A DNA stretch of 64,000 bases from Saccharospirillaceae bacterium (GTDB taxonomy: Bacteria; Pseudomonadota; Gammaproteobacteria; Pseudomonadales; Oceanobacteraceae): NCBI GenBank assembly GCA_021208685.1, contig JAJOJJ010000045.1, positions 62,001-126,000 of the forward strand. The letters run 5' to 3'. Shown here in pieces: positions 16,600 through 25,168 of this stretch. The translations under genes and the position numbers were made by a program. Each line of letters starts with the position of its first letter. The first letter of the stretch is position 1. Below the pieces are notes generated by a model, which saw nothing but the letters and a program-made list of their open reading frames with translations, was not told where the DNA came from and ran no database searches.

Positions 16600-17631
16600 A
16601 TGACAAACGCATTTGCCCTGGCCATTGGTGTCGGCACCAAAAACAGCAAAGGTGACTGGCTCGAAGTTTTCTACCCGCAGCCACTGCTTAATCCTTCTGC
16701 CGCCCTGATTGAAGCCGCCCAAAACGCACTGGGTTATGACGAAGGCAATGTCGCCCTCGACGTCGATGGCGGTGAACTGGAAGCCTTTGCTGCCGCCCTG
16801 GAAAGCGCCGACCCAATGCAGGCTGCTCTGGCCCGCGCCTGTACCGAAAGCGAAAAGCCGGTTGTCGTTACGATTCTGGCCGCCGACCAGCAGGCTACCT
16901 CGACGCCAGAGGTTTACCTTAAGCTGCACCTGCTGTCCCACCGTCTGGTGAAGCCGCACGGCCTGAACCTGGCGGGCATGTTTGCCCTGCTGCCCAACGT
17001 TGCCTGGACCAATAAAGGCGCGGTCGATCTGGAAGAACTGCCCGCCGCACAGCTGGAAGCCCGTCTGAACGGCGACCTGCTCAGCGTCAACAGCGTCGAT
17101 AAATTCCCGCGCATGACCGACTACGTCGTACCGAAAGGCGTGCGTATTGCGCACACCGCCCGCGTACGTCTGGGTGCCTATATTGGCGAAGGCACCACCA
17201 TCATGCATGAGGGCTTCGTTAACTTTAATGCCGGCACTCTGGGCGTATCTATGGTTGAAGGCCGCATCTCTGCCGGTGTTGTCGTCGGTGACGGTTCTGA
17301 CCTGGGCGGCGGCTGCTCCACCATGGGCACGCTGTCTGGCGGCGGTAACATCATTATTTCTGTCGGTGAAAAATGCCTGCTCGGCGCCAACGCCGGTATC
17401 GGTATCCCACTGGGTGACCGCTGCACCGTCGAAGCCGGTCTGTACGTCACCGCCGGTACCAAGATTCAGGTACTGGATGATCAGAAAAACATCGTGGACG
17501 TGGTTAAAGGCCGTGATCTGGCCGGAAAATCCGACCTGCTGTTCCGCCGTGATTCCATTACCGGTGCCGTTCAGTGCGTTACCAATAAAAGCGCCATTCA
17601 GCTCAACGAAGAACTGCACGCCAACAACTGA
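16600..17631 (+). CDS. dapD: 2,3,4,5-Tetrahydropyridine-2,6-dicarboxylate N-succinyltransferase
   Basis: Cytoplasmic enzyme of the succinylase branch of lysine/diaminopimelate synthesis. I prefer the ATG at 16600 (GAGGA eight bases upstream) to that at 16594, giving 343 residues, the longer Pseudomonas/Mycobacterium-type DapD and not the roughly 274-residue E. coli type. The left-handed beta-helix hexapeptide repeats are visible from about residue 180 (VRLGAYIGEGTTIMHEGFVNFNAG, VEGRISAGVVVGDGSD) with glycine-rich catalytic loops (GTLSGGGN). The following terminator ends the arsC-like/dapD unit. Confidence 0.93.
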   Translation: MTNAFALAIGVGTKNSKGDWLEVFYPQPLLNPSAALIEAAQNALGYDEGNVALDVDGGELEAFAAALESADPMQAALARACTESEKPVVVTILAADQQATSTPEVYLKLHLLSHRLVKPHGLNLAGMFALLPNVAWTNKGAVDLEELPAAQLEARLNGDLLSVNSVDKFPRMTDYVVPKGVRIAHTARVRLGAYIGEGTTIMHEGFVNFNAGTLGVSMVEGRISAGVVVGDGSDLGGGCSTMGTLSGGGNIIISVGEKCLLGANAGIGIPLGDRCTVEAGLYVTAGTKIQVLDDQKNIVDVVKGRDLAGKSDLLFRRDSITGAVQCVTNKSAIQLNEELHANN

Positions 17632-17649
17632 GGCGGCAACATTTAACGC

Positions 17650-17676
17650 GGCTGAGCCTTCTGCTCAGCCCGTTTT
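17650..17676 (+). terminator. Rho-independent terminator of dapD
   Basis: GGCTGAGC-CTTCT-GCTCAGCC followed by CGTTTTT. Confidence 0.9.
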
Positions 17677-17981
17677 TCCCCCAGTCTTCCTAACGCCCCT
17701 GCAATACCCCGCTTCTACTGCTTTTTTATTGGCCAATACTCATACCTTAAGGTTAATAAAGCGCCAACACTCCTACTTAAATCGGATACCTGACGCCAGA
17801 TTTATGGCGAAAAACAACACCTGATCACTGCCAGAATTTTGGCTTTGTAACGATACGTCCGGCCTCGTAACCAGCGTGCTGGGGTTTTGTTGATATTTGA
17901 ACAAACCATCAGCAAACGAAAAAAATGGCTCTAACCTGAAGGCATCGAGAGCAACAACCGCTAAAGAAACGAGGCCTGACC
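17677..17981. other. Non-coding stretch before pagL
   Basis: With the terminator this makes a 350-bp gap. Translations here are short and overlap pagL out of frame. I see no convincing promoter, repeat or RNA; the pagL promoter should be inside. A GAGG Shine-Dalgarno precedes the pagL ATG. Confidence 0.5.
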
Positions 17982-18548
17982 ATGAAAAAATTACTGCTGA
18001 CCGTTATCGCTGCCATGATCACTTTTTCCGCAAATGCGGAAACCCGTCTGGTACTTCCGCCACTGCCGCTGGATCAATATCTGGATTCGTTATACCTCAA
18101 TCACTCCATGGGATTCCGGGTAGGTACACCGACCACGCAGCAGAACGTCACCATCGACACCAAAGAACTGTACATCCGCCGCGAATATTCACAGTACAGC
18201 GTTGGCCTGCTGATCCCATCGCTGGAAATCGGCGTTGCCCAACTTAACGCCAATGATCTGCACGGCTACAACTACAGCTTCGGCCCATCGGTTTCCATTC
18301 CACTGGCTGGGTTCGGTTCCAAATTACAGCTGGTTGCCAGCGGCAAAGTGCACTGGTTAACCCGCCACGACTTTGGCCGTAAGCGCTACGGCGGCCCGGT
18401 ACAATGGACTTACGCTTTTGGTGGTAAATATCAGATGCAAGGCAACACCTACGTGGAATACATGTGGTCACACATGTCCAACGGCGACCGTTACGAATAC
18501 AACCCAGCCCTGGAAACCCACAACTTCACCATCGGTGTTAACTTCTGA
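17982..18548 (+). CDS. pagL: Lipid A 3-O-deacylase (PagL family)
   Basis: Outer-membrane beta-barrel enzyme that removes the 3-O-acyl chain of lipid A. 188 residues with a signal peptide (residues 1-19, cleavage after SANA). The body alternates hydrophobic and polar residues as in barrels and ends in Phe (GVNF). The catalytic set of PagL is recognisable: His164 and Ser166 in SHMSNGD and Glu178 twelve residues later, the same Ser-Glu spacing as in the Pseudomonas enzyme. The N-terminal 60 residues are less typical. A terminator follows, so it is a single-gene unit. Lipid A remodelling next to a capsule locus fits an envelope role. Confidence 0.78.
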   Translation: MKKLLLTVIAAMITFSANAETRLVLPPLPLDQYLDSLYLNHSMGFRVGTPTTQQNVTIDTKELYIRREYSQYSVGLLIPSLEIGVAQLNANDLHGYNYSFGPSVSIPLAGFGSKLQLVASGKVHWLTRHDFGRKRYGGPVQWTYAFGGKYQMQGNTYVEYMWSHMSNGDRYEYNPALETHNFTIGVNF

Positions 18549-18597
18549 TATCAACAGTTTCTGACGTGGTGTGCTCTCGATAAGCTACCCTTCAGTT

Positions 18598-18620
18598 GCC
18601 CGGGTCTCCCGGGCTTTTTT
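18598..18620 (+). terminator. Rho-independent terminator of pagL
   Basis: GCCCGGG-TCT-CCCGGGC followed by six T. Confidence 0.92.
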
Positions 18621-18627
18621 ATGCCTG

Positions 18628-18800
18628 AATGACGGAGGAATTGCCGGTATTATCGCGGCTGAAAGCTGGTCCCACGGTATCAATTGCTCTGCGGTTTCGC
18701 GGGCATGGCCCGTTCCTACGGTATCAATTGTTCTGCGGTATCGCGGGCATGGCCCGCTCCTACGGCCTTACGACTTTCACGGCTGAAAGCCGTTCCTTAC
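18628..18800 (+). repeat. REP cluster A (left flank of kpsSC)
   Basis: Contains one unit with a CGGCTGAAAGC stem, two REP units with the hairpin GCGGGC-ATG-GCCCGC followed by TCCTACGG and separated by TATCAATTG linkers, and a last CGGCTGAAAGCCG unit. The core 18651-18765 (115 bp) is nearly identical, in inverted orientation, to cluster B at 22368-22482, and similarity continues outward for about 23 bp. REP palindromes of this form are common in Pseudomonas-like genomes. Confidence 0.85.
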
Positions 18801-18814
18801 CAGCGGGTTATCCC

Positions 18815-20002
18815 TCACAGGATGCCATTTTCACGCATCGCTTCGATAACACGCTCAACGGTAAACGCATGTCGACGATAAAAACTACCGTTTATCTGGC
18901 CATTGTGTGAAAGATAATTACGGAAGCGCAAAAACAGGTCGTAATCAATTTCCGCCGGTTTCTGCCAGAATTCCTGTAACGACTGCTGGCTGCAAATACC
19001 CGGAATATTATAAAACGCATCCCCGAGCACCTTTACCGATGCTTCATGATAAAAAGCAGATATTGCTGTGGTGCTGTTAATGGTAATCACACCTTTGGCA
19101 TGGGTCAGCAATGTTGGCAAATGCAGATCATGGCAATACAACAGACGTCCGGCCAAACCATAACGCCGTTCAAGCTGCCTGATTAAATCACCATAATGGA
19201 TGTGACCACGATCCATCGGATGATGCTTGATCACCAGACAATCCTGCGGATCAGCATGCTCCGAAAATGAGGTGATAACCTCTTCAATACACTGCGCTAC
19301 CGATTCATAAGGCGAATGAAAACGGATTTGTGCATCATTAAATACCTGCAGTGGCAACAAAAAATAACGCTGATCAAAATCCCGCACCAATTGCTTCAGC
19401 TTGCCGCGCTCTGTGAGCTTGTACAAATAATGCCGGGCACCGGCCAATAACCAGCAAGCCGCTTCATAAACCGGCGAAAATGAACGGTGATGCTGATAAT
19501 GACGGAAGCGCCAATGACAGATAGCCGCCACATTATAATAAGCCGAACAATAGCGAACACGATTCCAAAGATGTCCACCGATAGCGAGTTCCGGCTCGAC
19601 ATCTTTATCCTGCCAGCAGGCAATTCGTTCCGCACTGATACCGCTGTAACCATTCACACCATCGCGTTCAAACGTCAGATGATTGGGACGGATATAACCT
19701 TCTTCAAATGCATAAAAGCCAACGTCCATGGCACTGGTAACCTGACGGGCAATACGGTGATATAAACGACAATCACCATAAACACACACCGTATTAATTT
19801 TATGATCACGGATATAAGTGCGCAAAAAATCAGGCCACTGCTCCACCGATCCGGTAAAATTAACTGCACCTATTCCGCGACTGTACCAGCTGTCGCCACC
19901 ATTAAAATTAATTTTATGCGCGACCACACCCTGTTCACGCAGCGCAAGAATAAGTTGCTTGAAAAAGGGGCCCATTGGTCCCTGTAAAAATAGTACTGCC
20001 AC
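18815..20002 (-). CDS. kpsS: Capsule polysaccharide Kdo transferase KpsS
   Basis: 395 residues, start GTG with AAAGGA upstream. Matches the KpsS family: LFLQGPMGPFFKQL at the N-terminus, YAFEEGYIRPNHLTFE, and a C-terminal KHHPMDRGHIHYGDLI and INSTTAISAF region. Family knowledge: KpsS starts the poly-Kdo linker on (lyso)phosphatidylglycerol at the inner face of the cytoplasmic membrane, and KpsC extends it; the capsule chain is then built on this linker. It lies 23 bp after kpsC, so one transcript is expected. The pair is bounded by inverted REP clusters, apart from kpsMTED 18 kb away. Confidence 0.9.
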   Translation of the reverse strand: MAVLFLQGPMGPFFKQLILALREQGVVAHKINFNGGDSWYSRGIGAVNFTGSVEQWPDFLRTYIRDHKINTVCVYGDCRLYHRIARQVTSAMDVGFYAFEEGYIRPNHLTFERDGVNGYSGISAERIACWQDKDVEPELAIGGHLWNRVRYCSAYYNVAAICHWRFRHYQHHRSFSPVYEAACWLLAGARHYLYKLTERGKLKQLVRDFDQRYFLLPLQVFNDAQIRFHSPYESVAQCIEEVITSFSEHADPQDCLVIKHHPMDRGHIHYGDLIRQLERRYGLAGRLLYCHDLHLPTLLTHAKGVITINSTTAISAFYHEASVKVLGDAFYNIPGICSQQSLQEFWQKPAEIDYDLFLRFRNYLSHNGQINGSFYRRHAFTVERVIEAMRENGIL

Positions 20003-20025
20003 AATTATCCTTTAACGGGTTACAA

Positions 20026-22146
20026 CTAACCCAATAACGCATCAAATAAGTATTTTGCTTTTCGTAACTGCCGCGCCAGCCAGCTGCTTCTGAGTGCACG
20101 CTCACTGCCCGATAACGCGGCCCGCTCACTCGCCAGCTGCTGAATAACATACTCCGGAGAGGTCAGCATACGGGTATCCCAATTAACACAGCGGCAATAT
20201 TCAACCAGACAAACATACAACAGCCCTGCTGTCGTTAAACGGGCAGTACGCTGCGGAAATTCAAGCCGATCATCCGTCAGTCCCCAACCGGCATAAAACG
20301 GTGAACCATACACGGTAACAGACTTCCCCCGGACCAACGCTTCAAAACCACTGAGCGACGTCATGGTGCACACACGGTCACACCCTTCAATGAGGTAATG
20401 CATGTCGATATCGCTCACATAGGCATCCGCCAGCGTCAACGCTTTTACCTTTCCCAAAGCACCGGGACGCACACCCGAATACAAATCCGGATGCTCTTTA
20501 TAAATAATATAAGCATCGGGAAAATCATGACGAACCTGCTCTAATAAACCGTAATTACTCTTGATTGCACCACGACTGCAGGCAATCGATAAGTCCTGCT
20601 CAAACTGTCCCGGTACCAGCAACAAAGGCCGCCCCTGCGCCTGCTGACGATAAGCGTCCAGTATTGCGTCCTGATGACCTGCACGGACCTCACCAACGTT
20701 GTATTTGGTAACCGCCAGATCCCGCAACAACTGCTGCAACGCCAGTCCACGGCTTAACTGTCCTGCGGTTAATTGGCTATGGTTAAGCAGGCCAATAAGA
20801 TCAGACTTCTCATCCGGCTGATAATAAAGACCGCCTTTATCCACCACCAGGCACGAAGGACGACGCAAGTCAGCCCCCAACCCAACCGAACGGACAAAGC
20901 CATCTTCAATACGCCAGATCTCTGGCTCAGAGCCATCCGCCCGAACCGGCAACCGCTGCAATAATTCCTGATGACCTGCCCCCCACAGCAACAAAGCCCT
21001 GCGTTCAGCCGGGGCTGCTGCCAGTTTCTTCAGCAATGCAGACTCGTTACTCACAAACTCAACCCGGGCAGCCATGCGCCCGATAAATACCGGAATAAAT
21101 GCCCGCTTCCACAATGAAAAACCCCAGGCATAACACACATCAACCGGCTCAATACCGCGTGGTTGCAGTTGCAGCAATAACCAATCGAGAACCGCCTCAG
21201 CGTCACAGCGACACCCCTCTTCAGGATGCACATAACGCGGATACAAAAGCAGTGCGGCAACGACCAATTGCGGCAGGCTTAACCTGGCCGTTCTGCGATT
21301 GCAGCGCAGAACATCGATGGTTAATCCCCATCCGGCATAAAAAGGCATGCCAAAACAATACACCTGCTTGCCGTACAGCAAAGCCTCAAAACCCAGCTGG
21401 GAAGTGACACAATAAACCGCCGCTACAGCGGCCATCAGATCAGCAATATTGCAATCATCGGTCAGTAAAGCGACCCTCGGATTCTGCAGATCGGCAGCCG
21501 AAAAATAGCCCTTCTTTTTACCGTGCAAAACATCAGGATGAGTTTTGATCACAATACGGTGGTCAGGATAATCTGCCAGCGCCGAAGCCAGCATTTGCGC
21601 AAAACTTCCGGCATCAGCCAGACCACCGCCAACCGACATATCACCGAATGTCTGATCAATCACAAGCACAACACCACAGGACTGGCTGTCGTGTAAAAGC
21701 CACTCCGGAACAGGAACACGGACATGGTTGTATTTAGAAACACCCGCCGCAGTCATGCGCCGGATTAACGTCTCGGCACGCTGAAGATAATCATTATCAG
21801 ATAAAAGCTCAGACTGCTGACAAAGAACCTCCAGATCGGAAGGATGGGTAGCGTCGTAATACATACCAAGGCGGTCAACAATCAGCGACAAACGCTGCTT
21901 ATCATGGCTTGGATGCCCGGCATAACCAATAAAGCCATCCTCCAGACGGCAGTATTCAAGTGCACCGTTTTGAGCAAACTGCAGCGCCCTGGCGGTATTG
22001 GCTTTATTACCCCAGCCAACCACCAGATCATCAGAGGCCGCACGACGCCAGGGACGTATCCTGCGGATCGGGTAACCATCGAGAAACGCTGATAACTGAG
22101 TGTTGGCAGCAATCCCTTGAGATGCTGTCCAGATTGATTCCGGCAA
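20026..22146 (-). CDS. kpsC: Capsule polysaccharide Kdo transferase KpsC (two glycosyltransferase modules)
   Basis: 706 residues (E. coli KpsC about 675). A TTG start at 22146 is the first possible one after an in-frame stop and has AGGTG seven bases upstream; the N-terminus aligns with KpsC there. Two homologous halves are obvious: each has a RxEDGF segment (CRLEDGFIGYAG; WRIEDGFVRSVGLG), a VDRLGMYYD/VDKGGLYYQ strand, a KTHPDVL/KEHPDLYSG motif and a GFEAL-GK-YAGWGLT end. Family knowledge: the modules add beta-Kdo residues with alternating linkages to the lipid primer set by KpsS. Kdo supply genes (kpsF, kpsU) are not in the window. Confidence 0.92.
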   Translation of the reverse strand: MPESIWTASQGIAANTQLSAFLDGYPIRRIRPWRRAASDDLVVGWGNKANTARALQFAQNGALEYCRLEDGFIGYAGHPSHDKQRLSLIVDRLGMYYDATHPSDLEVLCQQSELLSDNDYLQRAETLIRRMTAAGVSKYNHVRVPVPEWLLHDSQSCGVVLVIDQTFGDMSVGGGLADAGSFAQMLASALADYPDHRIVIKTHPDVLHGKKKGYFSAADLQNPRVALLTDDCNIADLMAAVAAVYCVTSQLGFEALLYGKQVYCFGMPFYAGWGLTIDVLRCNRRTARLSLPQLVVAALLLYPRYVHPEEGCRCDAEAVLDWLLLQLQPRGIEPVDVCYAWGFSLWKRAFIPVFIGRMAARVEFVSNESALLKKLAAAPAERRALLLWGAGHQELLQRLPVRADGSEPEIWRIEDGFVRSVGLGADLRRPSCLVVDKGGLYYQPDEKSDLIGLLNHSQLTAGQLSRGLALQQLLRDLAVTKYNVGEVRAGHQDAILDAYRQQAQGRPLLLVPGQFEQDLSIACSRGAIKSNYGLLEQVRHDFPDAYIIYKEHPDLYSGVRPGALGKVKALTLADAYVSDIDMHYLIEGCDRVCTMTSLSGFEALVRGKSVTVYGSPFYAGWGLTDDRLEFPQRTARLTTAGLLYVCLVEYCRCVNWDTRMLTSPEYVIQQLASERAALSGSERALRSSWLARQLRKAKYLFDALLG

Positions 22147-22267
22147 ATCCTGTCACCTGTATTGTCGTCAGCTAAATTACGCCAGACAGCACCCTCGCGC
22201 CAACCTGTTGAATATTCAGCCAGACATATGAACTGCACACAGAAAACCGGTGCAATAAAACGCGCGC

Positions 22268-22273
22268 AATATA
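22268..22273 (-). promoter_or_regulatory. Possible extended -10 for kpsC-kpsS
   Basis: On the minus strand TGG-TATATT, an extended -10 form, lies about 120 bp upstream of kpsC. No good -35 is present. The 629-bp gap 22147-22775 also holds REP cluster B and the GTCATTGC-type repeats. Confidence 0.35.
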
Positions 22274-22367
22274 CCACACCCGTAAAAACATGAGGCGAGT
22301 AGTCGCTCACAATGTCAGGATAAATCTTGATGTAAAACAGACTCTTAATTAATCGCTGCAATGTATA

Positions 22368-22507
22368 CCGTAGGAGCGGGCCATGCCCGCGATACCACAG
22401 CACAATTGATAGCGTAGGAGCGGGCCATGCCCGCGAAACTGCAGAACAATTGATACCGTAGGAACGGCTTTCAGCCGCGATAACACGGGCAAAACCATCC
22501 GTCATTG
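22368..22507 (-). repeat. REP cluster B (right flank of kpsSC)
   Basis: Inverted, near-identical counterpart of cluster A: 115-bp core 22368-22482 with two GCGGGCATGGCCCGC units and one CGGCTGAAAGCCG unit joined by TATCAATTG linkers, plus about 25 bp of weaker similarity on the outer side (ATGACGGA). Confidence 0.85.
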
Positions 22508-22574
22508 CAAGGAGGTACGGTGAAGCAATCACCCGAAAAATGTCATGACAAAAAAACACGACGAAGCAATCTCC
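22499..22574 (+). repeat. GTCATTGC...GAAGCAATC dispersed-type repeat
   Basis: GTCATTGCAAGGAGG-(n)-TGAAGCAATC and a second CGACGAAGCAATCTCC occur in 76 bp. From memory, strings of the type GTCATTGCGAGGAGCGAAGCAATC are frequent dispersed intergenic repeats in unrelated bacteria. The edge overlaps the outer part of REP cluster B. Confidence 0.4.
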
Positions 22575-22732
22575 GGCCTGCCAAAAATCCACCGGCCAAA
22601 GCCAATCAAACTGCCGAAATAACCAGCGGCAGTAAACCCGGCACCCACCCGAAAATACAACCAATCGCGTAATTCACACCTACAGCTTCACAAAACAGAA
22701 GCGCAGCACAGGAACAAAAATTACAGTTTTGC

Positions 22733-22738
22733 TATGAT
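22733..22738 (+). promoter_or_regulatory. Possible -10 for the rightward glycosyltransferase
   Basis: TGC-TATGAT, an extended -10 with five of six matches, lies 38 bp before the ATG at 22776. The -35 at the right distance (GGAACA) is poor. Confidence 0.4.
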
Positions 22739-22775
22739 CCAGCCCTGCAAAACGGAATAACAGGAAAGCTCAGGC

Positions 22776-24152
22776 ATGAAACACGTGCTGTTTATCAGCC
22801 ACTCCAAACGTGGAGCCCACTTTTATCAGGACGCCTCGGCCCGCTATCGCTGCATATTCCCTGCTGAACACCTCAATGCATGCGGTATAACCGCCCATGT
22901 TGTACACGTCAGCCAGATTCATCAGCTTGATCTCAACAACTACAGCCACCTGATTGCGCACCGGCCACAAGACAGCTACCGAGTCAGACAATATCTCAAA
23001 AAGGCGCGCAAAGCCGCCGTGCAATGCATTGTTGATTTTGACGACCTGCTGTTCCACCCCGAAATAACACCAGAAAGCCCCGCCGTGTTATCCGGCAGCA
23101 TGCCTTTGCGCGAAGCCAGAAGACAGGCGCGGCTCTACCGCAAAGCACTCCTGCGGTTCGATCGCTGCTGGGCATCCACGCAACCGCTGGCCGAAGAACT
23201 GCGCAAAGCACACCCCGGCGCGCAGATTGATGTTTTTTATAACAAACTGCCCGCCCGCTGGCCTTACCTTACAGCCCTGATTCCGGCCAAAGAGCGTCTG
23301 GCACATAAAATCATCCGCTACCTGCCGGGCACCAGTCATCACCGCCACGACTTTGCCAAAATAGAACAGGCTCTGGCAGGCATACTGCACAAAAACCCCG
23401 ACATCACCCTTGAAATTGTCGGACCACTCGACTGTGATGAAAGCCAGTTTCCGGAAACGCAACTCCAACGACAGGCCTTTGTTACCTTTGAAGAACTGCC
23501 CGCCATTATTGCCAGCAGCTGGGTAACCATTGCACCGCTGCAAAACAACCGCTTTAACCAATGCAAAAGCGGCTTAAAATTCTGGGAAAGCGGAATACTG
23601 GCAGTACCCGTTGTCAGCAGCCCGTCGCACGATATAAACCGTTGCGCCAATGCAGGATTAATAACCGGTATATCTGCCGATAACATAGACGAAATCACAT
23701 CGCAGCTGTCCGATCCGGAGCAATACGCACGCCTGTGCGATGCCGCCCGGACAAAAGCACAGGAATCCGTATTCACCAGCGAAAACCCCGATGGCAGACT
23801 GCAAAACCTGAAGCTTGAAAACCACATCAAATCCAGGCTTACAGAACAAAAAACAGAGGAAGAACGGTTCAAATACTACAGCAATCAACAGTTGAAAATG
23901 ACAGCTCATTTCGGCCCCGACTGGCCAGCCACCATTCTCAACCCGACCCACAGCCAGTATCAGACGGCCCGTGAACTATGGCTGGCAGAAACCGAATTCC
24001 ACACGGATGACATCCAGCAGCTGAATATCAAAGCCAAAGCACTCACCGAAGCTGCCAGGCAACAAAAAACAAACCGGATATTGCGAAAAGCACGAAAGCT
24101 GATCCGAACTCCGGGATTGTTCTTTAAAGATGCATTGGCAAAAAGGCTGTAG
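22776..24152 (+). CDS. Glycosyltransferase (GT4-like), capsule locus
   Basis: 458 residues, ATG with AGGAAAG upstream. Two-domain GT-B look: N-terminal half with VDFDDLLFHPEITPES and a DRCWASTQPLAEEL segment, C-terminal half with LEIVGPLDC, FVTFEELPAIIASSWVTIAPL and KSGLKFWESGILAVPVVSS, which corresponds to the donor-binding end of GT4 enzymes. Residues after about 350 form a charged helical tail (EEERFKYYSNQQLKM...). It is the only rightward gene in the capsule region and ends 35 bp before the convergent GT4-like gene. Sugar specificity is unknown; it might decorate or start the polymer. Confidence 0.7.
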   Translation: MKHVLFISHSKRGAHFYQDASARYRCIFPAEHLNACGITAHVVHVSQIHQLDLNNYSHLIAHRPQDSYRVRQYLKKARKAAVQCIVDFDDLLFHPEITPESPAVLSGSMPLREARRQARLYRKALLRFDRCWASTQPLAEELRKAHPGAQIDVFYNKLPARWPYLTALIPAKERLAHKIIRYLPGTSHHRHDFAKIEQALAGILHKNPDITLEIVGPLDCDESQFPETQLQRQAFVTFEELPAIIASSWVTIAPLQNNRFNQCKSGLKFWESGILAVPVVSSPSHDINRCANAGLITGISADNIDEITSQLSDPEQYARLCDAARTKAQESVFTSENPDGRLQNLKLENHIKSRLTEQKTEEERFKYYSNQQLKMTAHFGPDWPATILNPTHSQYQTARELWLAETEFHTDDIQQLNIKAKALTEAARQQKTNRILRKARKLIRTPGLFFKDALAKRL

Positions 24153-24187
24153 CACTCACCACAAAATCTGGCTGTGATCGCTGTTCT

Positions 24188-25162
24188 TTATGTACGCTGT
24201 TTTTTCTGTAAAAACTCGACATAATCAAATATGCCCAGCAATATTTCGGCACTGACCTTATCCGACATATTCTTAACAACCCAATTTCGGGGAGAAAAAA
24301 GATTTCGGGATAACATATTCAGAATCACACCTAATTCATCTGTCGAGCGCCAACGCCACCCCGTCTCTTTTGTCAGATAAGGACATGATGAAACCGGCAA
24401 TAGCGCCACATCATTCATTGCAAAGCAGAACTCATCCCAGCAAAGTGTCGGTAGTCCCATTGCCCACATTTCAGCCAGTGCAATGCCCTGAGTTTCCTTT
24501 TGTGAGATAACAACGGCAAACTCACTGGTCCGGCAGGCATCACGCAACTGCTCTTTCGTATAACGACCATACGTAATAAGATTTATCCGATAGCCCGCCT
24601 GCTCAAGCCACTGCCGAACAGCTGCAGTAAACTCCGGTTTCTTTTTGGAATATAGTAAGATGCTCCCCTTTTGTGGCGAAGCATTGCCATCCCAAAACTC
24701 CATATCAACCCCGGCTGGCCACTCATAGGTTTTCCTGCCAATATCAGGACAGGCAAAGCGCCAGCCCTCACGAGCCCATGCACCAGCGGTAACAATACCA
24801 TCCACCTCAGAATCGGTAAAAACAGAATCAAGATTATTCAATAAAACCTGAGGAGAAGTGGCTGACGATAAAAGAGACTGCGCACCAGTGCGATGAGTAT
24901 CTTCAATTTCTAAAATAGGGCCCGTCAGTAAGGTAAAACCACCAACGCTGCGCTTATGCTCAATGAGCCTTCTGAGCATAGTATGATCAGACATCACCAG
25001 AACACGATCACCCGCTGACGGCAAAATTTCACTCTGATACTCATAAGGAACACCCGACTTATCCAACCCGGACAACAAACCATCACGCCGGGAAAATTGA
25101 ACCAAACCCCGTAAATCTTCCGGTTTCCGATCAAGATTGTGCGTATATATTTTCAGCATCAT
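24188..25162 (-). CDS. Glycosyltransferase, GT4-like
   Basis: 324 residues, last gene of the leftward capsule series. Two adjacent ATG codons follow AGGGA; the second is better spaced. A donor-site EX7E-type motif is visible (KETQGIALAEMWAMGLPTLCWDEF). Upstream are a GRKTYEWPAGVDMEFWDG segment and ILLYSKKKPEF followed by INLITYGRY, as in small GT-B enzymes. No membrane segment, so cytoplasmic. It is 6 bp after the GNAT-like gene, hence in the same operon. The sugar is unknown. Confidence 0.7.
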   Translation of the reverse strand: MMLKIYTHNLDRKPEDLRGLVQFSRRDGLLSGLDKSGVPYEYQSEILPSAGDRVLVMSDHTMLRRLIEHKRSVGGFTLLTGPILEIEDTHRTGAQSLLSSATSPQVLLNNLDSVFTDSEVDGIVTAGAWAREGWRFACPDIGRKTYEWPAGVDMEFWDGNASPQKGSILLYSKKKPEFTAAVRQWLEQAGYRINLITYGRYTKEQLRDACRTSEFAVVISQKETQGIALAEMWAMGLPTLCWDEFCFAMNDVALLPVSSCPYLTKETGWRWRSTDELGVILNMLSRNLFSPRNWVVKNMSDKVSAEILLGIFDYVEFLQKKQRT

Positions 25163-25168
25163 TATTCC

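Noticed and set aside
16354-17619. 421-codon open frame on the minus strand over dapD
   Set aside because: Lies wholly over arsC-like/dapD, has composition typical of an antisense shadow and no recognisable motif.
21882-22664. 260-codon minus-strand frame running through REP cluster B
   Set aside because: Overlaps kpsC in another frame and translates the repeats; kpsC explains the coding signal.
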